From positions 62,001 to 126,000 of the forward strand of contig CACWPL010000005.1 of NCBI GenBank assembly GCA_902762785.1: DNA of 64,000 nt, read 5' to 3'. The DNA comes from an uncultured Ruminococcus sp. Lineage in GTDB: Bacteria; Bacillota; Clostridia; Oscillospirales; Ruminococcaceae. The position numbers were made by a program, and so were the translations under genes. A model generated the notes under the pieces. It saw nothing but the letters and a program-made list of their open reading frames with translations. It was not told the DNA's origin and did not search any database. Shown here piece by piece: positions 16,640 through 24,461 of this stretch (positions within the stretch are counted from its first letter, which is position 1; each line of letters starts with the position of its first letter).

Positions 16640-16668
16640 ATTATAACACAGCCGCGCGGATCTGTCAA
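16640..16668 (-). promoter_or_regulatory. Promoter of rpsU
   Basis: TTGACA (16663-16668), 17 bp, TATAAT (16640-16645) on the minus strand. The -35 and the eight bases after it are identical to those of the efp promoter. Confidence 0.9.
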
Positions 16669-16696
16669 TACTTTTTTCATAAATTGCGGAGCTTTG

Positions 16697-19102
16697 TTAT
16701 TTTACAACAAAATTCACGAGCTTATTTTGTACATAGATCTGCTTGACGACCGTCTTGCCGGCCATGGCCTCAGCGATCTTGGGGTCTGCGGCGGCCTGGG
16801 CGAGGACATCGTCCTTCTCCGCGCCGACCGGGACGTTCAGACGGCCCTTGAGCTTGCCGTTGACCTGTACCACGATCTCGACCGTCTCATCCTGGCAGAG
16901 GGACTCGTCGAACTTCGGCCAGCTCTGCTCGTTGAGGACGCCGCCGAAGCCGTTCTGCTCATAGATCTCCTCGCAGAGGTGCGGGGCGAACGGGTCGAGC
17001 AGGATGCAGAGCGTGCGCAGCTCCGCCTTGTTGACGCTGCCGGCCGCATAGAGGTCGTTGACGAGCGCCATCATGGCGGCGATGGCCGTGTTGAATTTCA
17101 GGCTCTCGATGTCCTCGGAGACCTTCTTGATGGTCTTGTGGAACTTCGCGGTAAGCTCCGGGCGGTAGGCATCGCCGTCGATGAGCATGTCCTGGAGCGC
17201 CCAGACGCGGTCGAGGAAGCGCTTGCAGCCCTTGATGCTGTTGGTGCTCCACGGCGCGGTCTTCTCGAAGTCGCCGACGAACATCTCATAGAGACGCAGC
17301 GTATCGGCGCCGTACTGACGGATCACGTCGTCCGGGTTGATGACGTTGCCGCGGGACTTGGACATCTTCTGGCCGTCCTCACCGAGGATCATGCCATGGG
17401 ACGTGCGGCGCATGTACGGCTCCTTGCACGGTACCGCGCCGATGTCGTACAGGAACTTGTTCCAGAAACGGCTGTAGAGCAGGTGCAGCGTGGTGTGCTC
17501 CATGCCGCCGTTGTACCAATCGACGGGCATCCAATACTGGAGCGCCTCCTTGGAGGCGAGCGCCTCGGTGTTGTGCGGGTCGCAGTAGCGCAGGAAGTAC
17601 CAGGACGAGCCTGCCCACTGGGGCATGGTGTCGGTCTCACGCTTGGCGGGGCCGCCGCAGCACGGGCAGGTGGTGTTGATGAAGCTCTCGAGCGTGGAGA
17701 GCGGGGACTCGCCGTTATCGGTGGGCATGTAGCTCTCGACCTCCGGAAGGGTCAGCGGGAGCTCCTCCTCGGGGATGGCGACCCAGCCGCACTTCTCGCA
17801 GTACACGACCGGGATGGGCTCGCCCCAGTAGCGCTGACGGGAGAAGACCCAGTCACGCAGCTTGAAGTTGACCTTGCGGTGGCCCTTGCCGGTCTCCTCG
17901 AGCCAGTCCTTGATCTTGACCTTGGCGTCCTCGACGGACAGGCCGGTCAGGAAGCCGGAGTTGACCATGACGCCGGTGGCGCAGTCGGTGAAGGCGGCCT
18001 CCTCGATGTTGCCGCCGGCCACGACCTCGACCATCGGGATGCCGAAGACCTTGGCGAACTCCCAGTCACGGTCGTCATGCGCCGGGACGGCCATGATGGC
18101 GCCGGTGCCGTAGCTCATGAGGACATAGTCCGAGATGAAGATCGGGATCTCCTGGCCGTTGACAGGGTTGATCGCGGAGACGCCCTCGAGGCGCACGCCG
18201 GTCTTCTCCTTGTTCATCTCGGTGCGGTCGAAGTCGCTCTTGCGGGCGGCCTCGTTCTGGTAGGCGCGGATGGCGTCCATGTTGGTGAGCTTGTCCGCCC
18301 ACTTGTCGATCATGGGATGCTCGGGCGCGATGACCATGTAGGTGGCACCGAAGAGGGTGTCGGGACGGGTGGTATAGACGGTCAGGGTGTCGCCGGCGGT
18401 GGTGCCGAAATCGACCTCGGCGCCCTCGCTGCGGCCGATCCAGTTGGTCTGGGTGGTCTTGATGCGGTCGAAGTAATCGACATCCGCGAGATCGTCGATG
18501 AGGCGCTGGGCATAGGCCGTGATCTTCAGCATCCACTGGCTCTTGACCTTGCGGATGACCTCGCCGCCGCAGCGCTCGCAGCAGCCGCCCACGACCTCCT
18601 CATTGGCCAGCACGACCTTGCAGGACGTACACCAGTTGACGGCCATCTCCTTCTTGTAGGCCAGGCCCTTCTTGAAGAGCTGGAGGAAGATCCACTGTGT
18701 CCACTTGAAGTAGGCGGGGTCGGTGGTGTTGACCTCACGGTCCCAGTCGAAGGACAGACCGATCGACTTGAGCTGCTGCTTGAAGCGCGCCACGTTGTTC
18801 TTGGTGACGATGGCGGGGTGGATCTTGTTCTTGATCGCGAAGTTCTCGGTCGGCAGGCCGAAGGCGTCCCAGCCCATCGGGAAGAGCACGTTATAGCCCT
18901 CGAGACGGCGCTTTCTGGCCACGATGTCCATGGCCGTGTACGGACGCGGATGGCCGATGTGCAGGCCCTGCCCGGACGGGTAGGGGAACTCTACCAGCGC
19001 ATAGAACTTCGGCTTGGTAAAGTCGTTCTCCGCATGGAACGTCTTGTGGTCGTCCCAATACTTCTGCCACTTCTGCTCGATCTTTTGATAATCATACTTC
19101 AT
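16697..19102 (-). CDS. leuS: Leucyl-tRNA synthetase
   Basis: LeuRS charges tRNA-Leu. The 801-aa protein has the HIGH motif at 48-51, a zinc-ribbon insert ([13 protein letters not shown] then CCERCGGE), the CP1 editing domain with [19 protein letters not shown], the KMSKSRGNV loop in the second half and the C-terminal anticodon-binding domain ending in [16 protein letters not shown]. The length is typical of bacterial LeuRS. It closes the long housekeeping run that begins with the SpoU gene. No T-box leader fits in the 70 bp before it. No terminator is obvious before the rpsU promoter. Confidence 0.98.
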   Translation of the reverse strand: MKYDYQKIEQKWQKYWDDHKTFHAENDFTKPKFYALVEFPYPSGQGLHIGHPRPYTAMDIVARKRRLEGYNVLFPMGWDAFGLPTENFAIKNKIHPAIVTKNNVARFKQQLKSIGLSFDWDREVNTTDPAYFKWTQWIFLQLFKKGLAYKKEMAVNWCTSCKVVLANEEVVGGCCERCGGEVIRKVKSQWMLKITAYAQRLIDDLADVDYFDRIKTTQTNWIGRSEGAEVDFGTTAGDTLTVYTTRPDTLFGATYMVIAPEHPMIDKWADKLTNMDAIRAYQNEAARKSDFDRTEMNKEKTGVRLEGVSAINPVNGQEIPIFISDYVLMSYGTGAIMAVPAHDDRDWEFAKVFGIPMVEVVAGGNIEEAAFTDCATGVMVNSGFLTGLSVEDAKVKIKDWLEETGKGHRKVNFKLRDWVFSRQRYWGEPIPVVYCEKCGWVAIPEEELPLTLPEVESYMPTDNGESPLSTLESFINTTCPCCGGPAKRETDTMPQWAGSSWYFLRYCDPHNTEALASKEALQYWMPVDWYNGGMEHTTLHLLYSRFWNKFLYDIGAVPCKEPYMRRTSHGMILGEDGQKMSKSRGNVINPDDVIRQYGADTLRLYEMFVGDFEKTAPWSTNSIKGCKRFLDRVWALQDMLIDGDAYRPELTAKFHKTIKKVSEDIESLKFNTAIAAMMALVNDLYAAGSVNKAELRTLCILLDPFAPHLCEEIYEQNGFGGVLNEQSWPKFDESLCQDETVEIVVQVNGKLKGRLNVPVGAEKDDVLAQAAADPKIAEAMAGKTVVKQIYVQNKLVNFVVK

Positions 19103-19171
19103 GGGGATCCGTCCTCTCTAAATGATATATGTGCCAAATGTAAGGTATGCCGCGTGTGGGCGGCGTATCTG

Positions 19172-19534
19172 TCAGTCCTCCTTGTCGATCATCCCGGAGA
19201 TGTCGACCTCCTCGGCATCTGCCCAGAGCTGCTCGAGACGGTAGAACTCGCGCATGTCCTGGCAGAACACATGGACGATCACGTCCGTGTAGTCGAGGAT
19301 ATACCAGTTCGAGCCGTTCATGCCCTCGCGGTGGTGCGGCTCGATGCCCTGCTGGGAGAGCTGGAACTCCACCTCCTCGGCGAGGGTCTTGGTGTGGGTG
19401 GTGCTGTTGCCGTTGGCGATGATGAAATAGTCGCCGAGGATCGTCAGGTCGGTCACATGCAGCACGCGGATGTCCTCCGCACGCTTGGAGTCGAGCGCCC
19501 GCACGGCGATCCGGATCTTCTCTTCTGCTGTCAT
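19172..19534 (-). CDS. rsfS: Ribosomal silencing factor RsfS (Iojap family)
   Basis: RsfS binds L14 on the 50S subunit and blocks subunit joining when nutrients fall. The 120-aa form starts at the ATG at 19534 with AAAGGAG upstream. It has the typical DIRVLHVTDLTILGDYFIIANG and later GSNWYILDYTDVIVHVFCQDMREFYRLEQLW. It lies between the LCP gene and leuS, in the common Firmicutes order nadD-yqeK-(lytR)-rsfS. Confidence 0.96.
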   Translation of the reverse strand: MTAEEKIRIAVRALDSKRAEDIRVLHVTDLTILGDYFIIANGNSTTHTKTLAEEVEFQLSQQGIEPHHREGMNGSNWYILDYTDVIVHVFCQDMREFYRLEQLWADAEEVDISGMIDKED

Positions 19535-19564
19535 AAGTCTAGCTCCTTTGGGAAGTTTGGACAT

Positions 19565-20800
19565 TTAGTCGTACATGTTCTTATAGCTGTTCTTGAGCCT
19601 GGGCCCCTCGGCGGTGCCGTCGTCGACGTCCTTGAGGGTCGCGCCGTTCTCATCGAAGAGCGTGGAGCGGTAGCTGCCCTCCTGCACGAACTCGCAGAGC
19701 GTGCTCTGGTCGGGGCGGAGGGGTACCTGCTGGGTGCGGAAATATTCATTGACGATCTCGAGCGCGGCCGACTTGTGGACCGACCATCCGTCATAGCCGT
19801 TGATCTTGGCGCCCTCGCCGGGGAGCATGAAGACATGGACATTGTTCATGTCGATGGTGCCGGCAAGGTCGGCGATGCGGGCGATGTCATCGACGCTCAG
19901 GTCGGTGGCGATCAGCTCCTGGCCGTAGACCTTATTGGTGGCGCTGAGGATCTCGAGGGAGTTCATGCTGATGGCCTTCTTCATCGCGGCCGCCATGAAC
20001 AGACGCTGTGCCTGGACACGGCCGATATCCGCGAACTCGTAGCCGTAGCGGAAGCGGAGGAGCCACTCGGCCTGCTCGCCGCTGAGGGTCTGCTCGCCCT
20101 CGTAGATGATCTTATCGGCCTCGAAGACCATGGTGAAGGGCATGTCGATCGGCACGCCGCCCACGATGTCCACGATCTCGACGATGTTGTCGCAGGTGGT
20201 GGTCACATAGGCGTCGACCGGCACGCCGAAGCTCTCCTGCACGGCCTTCACGACGCGCTGGATCGGCGTGTGGCGGCTGGCGTTGTTGGAGTAGATGCTG
20301 TTGAACTTATAGGTCGGGGCCATGCCGTAGTCCGGCATGAAGGTGTCACGCGGGATCTGGAGGATGTTCAGGCTCGCGTTGTAGAGGTCGAACTGCATGA
20401 GGTAATTGACGTCATGCAGGTTGCCGCTGCCGTTCTCGCGGGAGTCGAAGCCGAGGAACAGGATGGTGAACTGTCCCTCGATGGTCTGGTGGATATCCAG
20501 ACCGTCGCTGAGGGAGTGGTCGACCTCGGGCTTATACTCGACCGCCACCTGATCGTTGACATCCTGGTTGATCTCGCCCTCGATATACTTGACGGGCTGG
20601 CGGGTCTTGAAATACTTGGTCACGGACATCTGCTGGGTGACGGTGCCGTTCTTATACGAGATGATCGGCGCATTGAACGCCATCAGCACCACCAGCATGA
20701 TCGTCAGCAGGACGGCCGCGAACTTCACGAGGATGTTGACGGCGACGGTCTCCTGTGCCTGGCGCTTGCGGCGGGTGCGTCTCGATTCGTTCTTGCTCAT
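19565..20800 (-). CDS. LytR-CpsA-Psr (LCP) family cell-wall glycopolymer transferase
   Basis: LCP proteins attach teichoic acid-like polymers to peptidoglycan outside the membrane. The 411-aa protein has a basic cytoplasmic N-terminus (SRRTRRKRQ), one membrane segment at about 26-45 and the extracytoplasmic LCP domain. Recognisable blocks are TILFLGFDSR, LQIPRDTFM, YKFNSIYSNN, VDIVGGVPIDMPF and LSGEQAEWLLRFRYG, which carry the conserved Arg/Asp residues for pyrophosphate lipid binding. It stands between yqeK and rsfS with almost no spacing. Confidence 0.93.
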   Translation of the reverse strand: MSKNESRRTRRKRQAQETVAVNILVKFAAVLLTIMLVVLMAFNAPIISYKNGTVTQQMSVTKYFKTRQPVKYIEGEINQDVNDQVAVEYKPEVDHSLSDGLDIHQTIEGQFTILFLGFDSRENGSGNLHDVNYLMQFDLYNASLNILQIPRDTFMPDYGMAPTYKFNSIYSNNASRHTPIQRVVKAVQESFGVPVDAYVTTTCDNIVEIVDIVGGVPIDMPFTMVFEADKIIYEGEQTLSGEQAEWLLRFRYGYEFADIGRVQAQRLFMAAAMKKAISMNSLEILSATNKVYGQELIATDLSVDDIARIADLAGTIDMNNVHVFMLPGEGAKINGYDGWSVHKSAALEIVNEYFRTQQVPLRPDQSTLCEFVQEGSYRSTLFDENGATLKDVDDGTAEGPRLKNSYKNMYD

Positions 20801-21400
20801 TTACTGTGCTCCCTTTCCGAGGCTGCCGGCGTTCTCGCGCCGCAGCAGATAGTAGTTGTATGCCTCGACCGTGTTCTGTGAGATCAAGGCCTCCTTCTTC
20901 AGCACGGAAACGATGGCGTCCCCTAATGCCGTGAACATGGCGTCCTGAAGGTCCTCCTGTGCCAGGCGGCGCATCTTGGCCACGCCCTTGTAGTCGCGCT
21001 CGTCCGAGATCATGTCGGCCATGTAGATGATCTCCTCGAGGAGGCTCATGCGCGCACGCCCGACCGTGTGGTAGCGGACGGCGTTCAGGATGTCCTGGTC
21101 GTCGACGCCGAACTCCTCGCGGATGAAGTGCGCCCCGGCGATGCCGTGCCACAGCTTGCGGGAGCGCTGCTCGGCCAGGTCCGGCACGAACTGCCCCGCC
21201 ATCATCAAGCGGTACTGCTCCTCGAAGGGCGCCTCCTTGCAGATGTCGTGGACGAGGCCCGCGAAATAGGCCTTCTCCTGATCGGCCCCGTAGCGCTGTG
21301 CGAGCTGCTTGGCCGCTCGCGCCACGTTGCAGGAATGGCGGAAACGCTTCTGGCTCAGCCGATGCTCCAGAAACGCGATCTTATCCTTCACTTGGTACAT
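20801..21400 (-). CDS. yqeK: YqeK-type HD-domain hydrolase (probable Ap4A hydrolase)
   Basis: The 199-aa HD-superfamily protein has the metal-binding pattern RFRHSCNVARAA (His) and FAGLVHDICKEAP (His-Asp), with further His residues in LWHGIAGA and VRYHTVGR. YqeK proteins are known to hydrolyse diadenosine tetraphosphate symmetrically. I chose the ATG at 21400, which places it 5 bp after the nadD stop codon; the frame itself is open further up. It is next to nadD, as in most Firmicutes. Confidence 0.92.
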   Translation of the reverse strand: MYQVKDKIAFLEHRLSQKRFRHSCNVARAAKQLAQRYGADQEKAYFAGLVHDICKEAPFEEQYRLMMAGQFVPDLAEQRSRKLWHGIAGAHFIREEFGVDDQDILNAVRYHTVGRARMSLLEEIIYMADMISDERDYKGVAKMRRLAQEDLQDAMFTALGDAIVSVLKKEALISQNTVEAYNYYLLRRENAGSLGKGAQ

Positions 21401-21405
21401 CAGAA

Positions 21406-22008
21406 TCACTTCCCTGCGTACAGATGTCTCTCTTCTATATATTGTACTATTTTTTCCGACAAATAGCAAGGATCAAGACTGCCTTTTCTGACCATTTCTC
21501 GGATCTTTGTGGAAGATACTTCAAAGCTGTCAACATGGATGACTCGGATCTCGCCAAAACGACTAAGCTGTGCGGCGGCCTCGTTCAGACGTTCGTCCTC
21601 TCCGGGGGCACGGGCGATGCCGGCGACGTTCGCAAGGCGCAGGATGTCCTGCCAACGGTACCACGAGGAGAAGGACAGGAGCATGTCGCTGCCCATCAGG
21701 AGCCAGAGCTCGTCGTCGGGATGGGTCTTCGCAAAATGCTCCACGGTATACCAAGTGTAGCTCACGCGCTCGCTTTGCAGCTCGTAGTCGGAGACATGGA
21801 GCCACGGATACGCCTCTGCGGCGAGCCGGCACATGGCGAGGCGGTCGGCCTCGGGGGCATAGGCGTCCATGGAGCGGTGGGGGGAGATCTTCGAGGGGAT
21901 GAGCCAGACCTCGTCGAGCGCCAGCGCCGCGCGGACGCTCTCGGCCAGATGCATATGGCCGCGGTGGGGCGGGTTGAAGCTCCCGCCGAAGATGCCGATG
22001 CGCTTCAC
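21406..22008 (-). CDS. nadD: Nicotinate-nucleotide adenylyltransferase
   Basis: NadD forms deamido-NAD from nicotinate mononucleotide and ATP. The 200-aa protein has GIFGGSFNPPHRGHMHLAE with the HxGH-type signature near the N-terminus, WLIPSKISPHR, LLMGSDMLLSF and the C-terminal ISSTxIR-like VSSTKIREMV. It overlaps yhbY by 4 bp (ATGA) and is followed by yqeK. Confidence 0.97.
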   Translation of the reverse strand: MKRIGIFGGSFNPPHRGHMHLAESVRAALALDEVWLIPSKISPHRSMDAYAPEADRLAMCRLAAEAYPWLHVSDYELQSERVSYTWYTVEHFAKTHPDDELWLLMGSDMLLSFSSWYRWQDILRLANVAGIARAPGEDERLNEAAAQLSRFGEIRVIHVDSFEVSSTKIREMVRKGSLDPCYLSEKIVQYIEERHLYAGK

Positions 22009-22304
22009 TTCGCGCGCGGCAGCTCGATCACCGGCTCGTCCGGGTTCGGCTTGTAGAGCACGAAGCGGCTGCCGATCACCTGCACCACATCCGCGCCGGT
22101 GGCCTCGGCGAGGGCCTCGGCGGCCTCACGGGCGGAGAGCTCGCAGTTGTCGAGGACGCGCAGCTTGATGAGCTCGCGCTTGCGCAGGGCGTCCGCGGTC
22201 GTGGTGATGAGATTCTCGGAGATGCCGCCCTTCCCGACCTGTCCGATCGTGTCGTAGCGCTGCGCGATGCCGCGCAGGAAGGCTCTTTGCTTGCTCGTCA
22301 GCAT
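22005..22304 (-). CDS. yhbY: YhbY-type CRM-domain RNA-binding protein
   Basis: A 99-aa single-domain CRM protein: LTSKQRAFLRGIAQRYD, QVGKGGISENLI and ELIKLRVLDNCE match the family, which binds pre-50S ribosomal particles. It overlaps both neighbours (rdgB by 7 bp and nadD by 4 bp), so the three are translationally coupled. Confidence 0.95.
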   Translation of the reverse strand: MLTSKQRAFLRGIAQRYDTIGQVGKGGISENLITTTADALRKRELIKLRVLDNCELSAREAAEALAEATGADVVQVIGSRFVLYKPNPDEPVIELPRAK

Positions 22305-22879
22305 GATGCACCGTACCTTTCTTGGAACACGTCACTGAGCTGCCGGAGGGCTGCGCCGCGGTGGCTCAGTGCATTTTTTTCGTCAGATGTCATCTCGGCG
22401 AGGGTCCGCTCGCCGCAGAGGAAGACGGGGTCATAGCCGAAGCCGTTCGTCCCGCGCTTCTCATGGGAGATGGTGCCGTGGCAGTCGCCCGTGACGGTGC
22501 CGGAGCCGTTCTCGTCCACATAGGCGACCACGCAGCGGAAATAGGCCGTGCGTGCCTCGTCCGGGACGCCCGCCATCTTCTCGAGCAGGCGCTCGCACTG
22601 GATCTCCTTGGGCGCCCAGCGTGCGGAGAACACGCCCGGCGCACCGCCCAGCGCATCCACGCACAGACCGCTGTCGTCCGCGATGACGGGGCATCCGGCC
22701 AGCTCGTAGACGGCGCGCGCCTTGATGAGGGCGTTCTCGGCGAAAGTCGCGCCGTTCTCCTCCGGCTCGATGTCGATGCCCGCCTCACGCTGCGAGATGA
22801 CCTCGATCCCCAGCGGGGACAGGATCTCGCGCGCCTCGCGGAGCTTGTTCTCGTTGTTCGTTGCCATGACGATCTTCAT
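22298..22879 (-). CDS. rdgB: XTP/dITP diphosphatase (non-canonical purine NTP pyrophosphatase)
   Basis: This house-cleaning enzyme removes ITP/XTP and their deoxy forms. The 193-aa protein has MATNNENKLREAREIL, the ADDSGLCVDAL catalytic block, PGVFSARWA, EKRGTNGFGYDPVF and LSHRGAALRQL, all diagnostic. It lies 12 bp after ftsY and overlaps yhbY. Confidence 0.97.
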   Translation of the reverse strand: MKIVMATNNENKLREAREILSPLGIEVISQREAGIDIEPEENGATFAENALIKARAVYELAGCPVIADDSGLCVDALGGAPGVFSARWAPKEIQCERLLEKMAGVPDEARTAYFRCVVAYVDENGSGTVTGDCHGTISHEKRGTNGFGYDPVFLCGERTLAEMTSDEKNALSHRGAALRQLSDVFQERYGASC

Positions 22880-22891
22880 GCGCGTACCTCC

Positions 22892-24424
22892 TTACTTCTT
22901 CCGTCCGAACGGCCACCAGCCGCGCTTCTTGGGCTTCTCCTCCTCGACGGGGGCCTCGTCCTCCGCGGGCTCGCCGGCGGTCTCGTCCGTCTCGTCGGTG
23001 TCGAGCGGCGCCTCCTCGGGGATGACGTCGAGCGGGGCATCGTCGGTCTCGTCAGCGGGCGGCTCTTCCGGTGCTTCAGCGGCAGGAGTCTCGTCTGCGG
23101 GGGTCTCGGCGGGGACGGTCTCTTCCTCTACAGACAAGGCATCGTCCGCTGCCGTGGCATCCTCATCGGCGGTCTCGCTGGCACCCTCGTCGGGAGTCGC
23201 CTCGACGGTCTCCTCCTCGCGGCGGCCGAACGGCCACCAGCTCCGCTTTTTCGGCTTCGGGGCAGGAGTCTCCTCCGGCTCTGCGGGCGCCTCCTCGGTG
23301 ACGTCCTCCGTCACGTCCTCGGCGACATCCTCCGTCACATCCTCGGCGACACCCTGTGCAGCGTCCTCAGCAGCATCCTGAGCGACATCCTCAGTCACGT
23401 CCTCCACGACATCCTGTGCAGCGTCCTCCACGACGTCCTCCACATCCTCAGCGACATCCTCAGCGACATCCTCCGCACGCGTCCCGGGGATCGAGGTGGG
23501 CTTGTAGGCATCCTGGGAATGGTCGAAGAGGGCGCGGACGAAATCGGCATTGTTGAACGGCTGCAGGTCCTCGATCTTCTCGCCGACCCCGACCAGCTTG
23601 ACCGGGATGCCCAGCTCGTTCTTGATCGAGATGACGATGCCGCCCTTGGCCGTGCCGTCGAGCTTGGTCAGGACGATGCCCGTGAGCTTGGCGACCTCGC
23701 CGAACAGACGCGCCTGCGAGACGGCGTTCTGGCCGGTGGTGGCGTCGAGGACGAGGAGCGTCTCGATGGCGCATCCCTCGGCGCGCTGCTCGATGATGCG
23801 CTGCATCTTGCGCAGCTCCTCCATGAGGTTCTTCTTGTTTTGCAGACGGCCGGCCGTGTCCACGATCACGACGTCATACTCCCGCGCGATCGCGGCGGAG
23901 ATGGCGTCGAACACGACCGCGGACGGGTCGGAGCCCTCCCCGTGCTTGACGATCTCCACGCCCGCACGCTGTGTCCAGACCTCGAGCTGGTCGATGGCCG
24001 CCGCACGGAAGGTGTCCGCCGCCGCCACGAGGACGCGCTTGCCCTCGCTCTTGAGCTGGTGGCTCAGCTTGCCGATGGTCGTCGTCTTGCCGGCGCCGTT
24101 GACGCCGATCACCACGACCACCGAGGGCTTGGTGGAGAGGTCGAGGGGCGTCTCCTCGCCCATCATGTCGCTGATGATCTCCTCGATGAGGTCCATGATC
24201 TTGGCCGGGTCCTTGACGCCGCGCTCCTTGACGAGCCCGCGCAGCCGGTCACAGATCTCCATGGACGTCTGCGCGCCCATGTCGCTCATGATCATGGTCT
24301 CCTCGAGCTCCTCGAAGAGGTCCTCGTCGATCTTGGTGAAGGAGTTCAGGACGCGCTGGATGGAGCCGGTCATGGCGTCGCGCGTTTTTTGCAGTCCCTC
24401 CTTGAGCTTTTGGAAAAATCCCAT
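22892..24424 (-). CDS. ftsY: Signal recognition particle receptor FtsY with acidic C-terminal extension
   Basis: FtsY docks SRP-ribosome complexes at the membrane. Residues 1 to about 315 are a complete NG GTPase: short amphipathic N-terminus (MGFFQKLKEGLQKTR), GVNGAGKTTTIGKL, DTFRAAAIDQL, VDTAGR, TKLDGTAKGG and GVGEKIEDL. About 195 extra residues follow: an Ala/Glu/Asp/Val-rich repeat (319-375), then KPKKRSWWPFGR (391-402), another acidic stretch, and a terminal KPKKRGWWPFGRKK (497-510). Acidic A domains with a KKRG-aromatic membrane motif normally stand at the N-terminus, as in E. coli, so the layout looks permuted. The gene lies between smc and rdgB. Confidence 0.95.
   Translation of the reverse strand: MGFFQKLKEGLQKTRDAMTGSIQRVLNSFTKIDEDLFEELEETMIMSDMGAQTSMEICDRLRGLVKERGVKDPAKIMDLIEEIISDMMGEETPLDLSTKPSVVVVIGVNGAGKTTTIGKLSHQLKSEGKRVLVAAADTFRAAAIDQLEVWTQRAGVEIVKHGEGSDPSAVVFDAISAAIAREYDVVIVDTAGRLQNKKNLMEELRKMQRIIEQRAEGCAIETLLVLDATTGQNAVSQARLFGEVAKLTGIVLTKLDGTAKGGIVISIKNELGIPVKLVGVGEKIEDLQPFNNADFVRALFDHSQDAYKPTSIPGTRAEDVAEDVAEDVEDVVEDAAQDVVEDVTEDVAQDAAEDAAQGVAEDVTEDVAEDVTEDVTEEAPAEPEETPAPKPKKRSWWPFGRREEETVEATPDEGASETADEDATAADDALSVEEETVPAETPADETPAAEAPEEPPADETDDAPLDVIPEEAPLDTDETDETAGEPAEDEAPVEEEKPKKRGWWPFGRKK
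23280..23475. repeat. Short in-frame tandem repeats inside ftsY
   Basis: Variants of a 12-15 bp unit (GTCCTCGGCGACATC and similar on the plus strand) recur through this stretch and encode the ED-V/A repeats of the FtsY C-terminal region. Expansion or contraction by slippage is plausible. Confidence 0.75.
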
Positions 24425-24461
24425 ACGGTGCCTCCTTATATGATAGGTGTTGGCTAGGGCG

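Noticed and set aside
19103-19171. Possible T-box leader before leuS
   Set aside because: Only about 70 bp separate leuS from rsfS, with no terminator and no T-box core sequence.
16694-20881. A plus-strand open frame of 1395 codons opposite leuS, rsfS and the LCP gene
   Set aside because: It is an antisense mirror of GC-rich genes: rich in Leu, Val, Asp, Arg and Ala, with no domain pattern, and the minus-strand genes are unmistakable.
23280-23475. CRISPR-like short repeats
   Set aside because: The repeats are in frame, of variable 12-15 bp units without spacers, and encode the acidic tail of FtsY.
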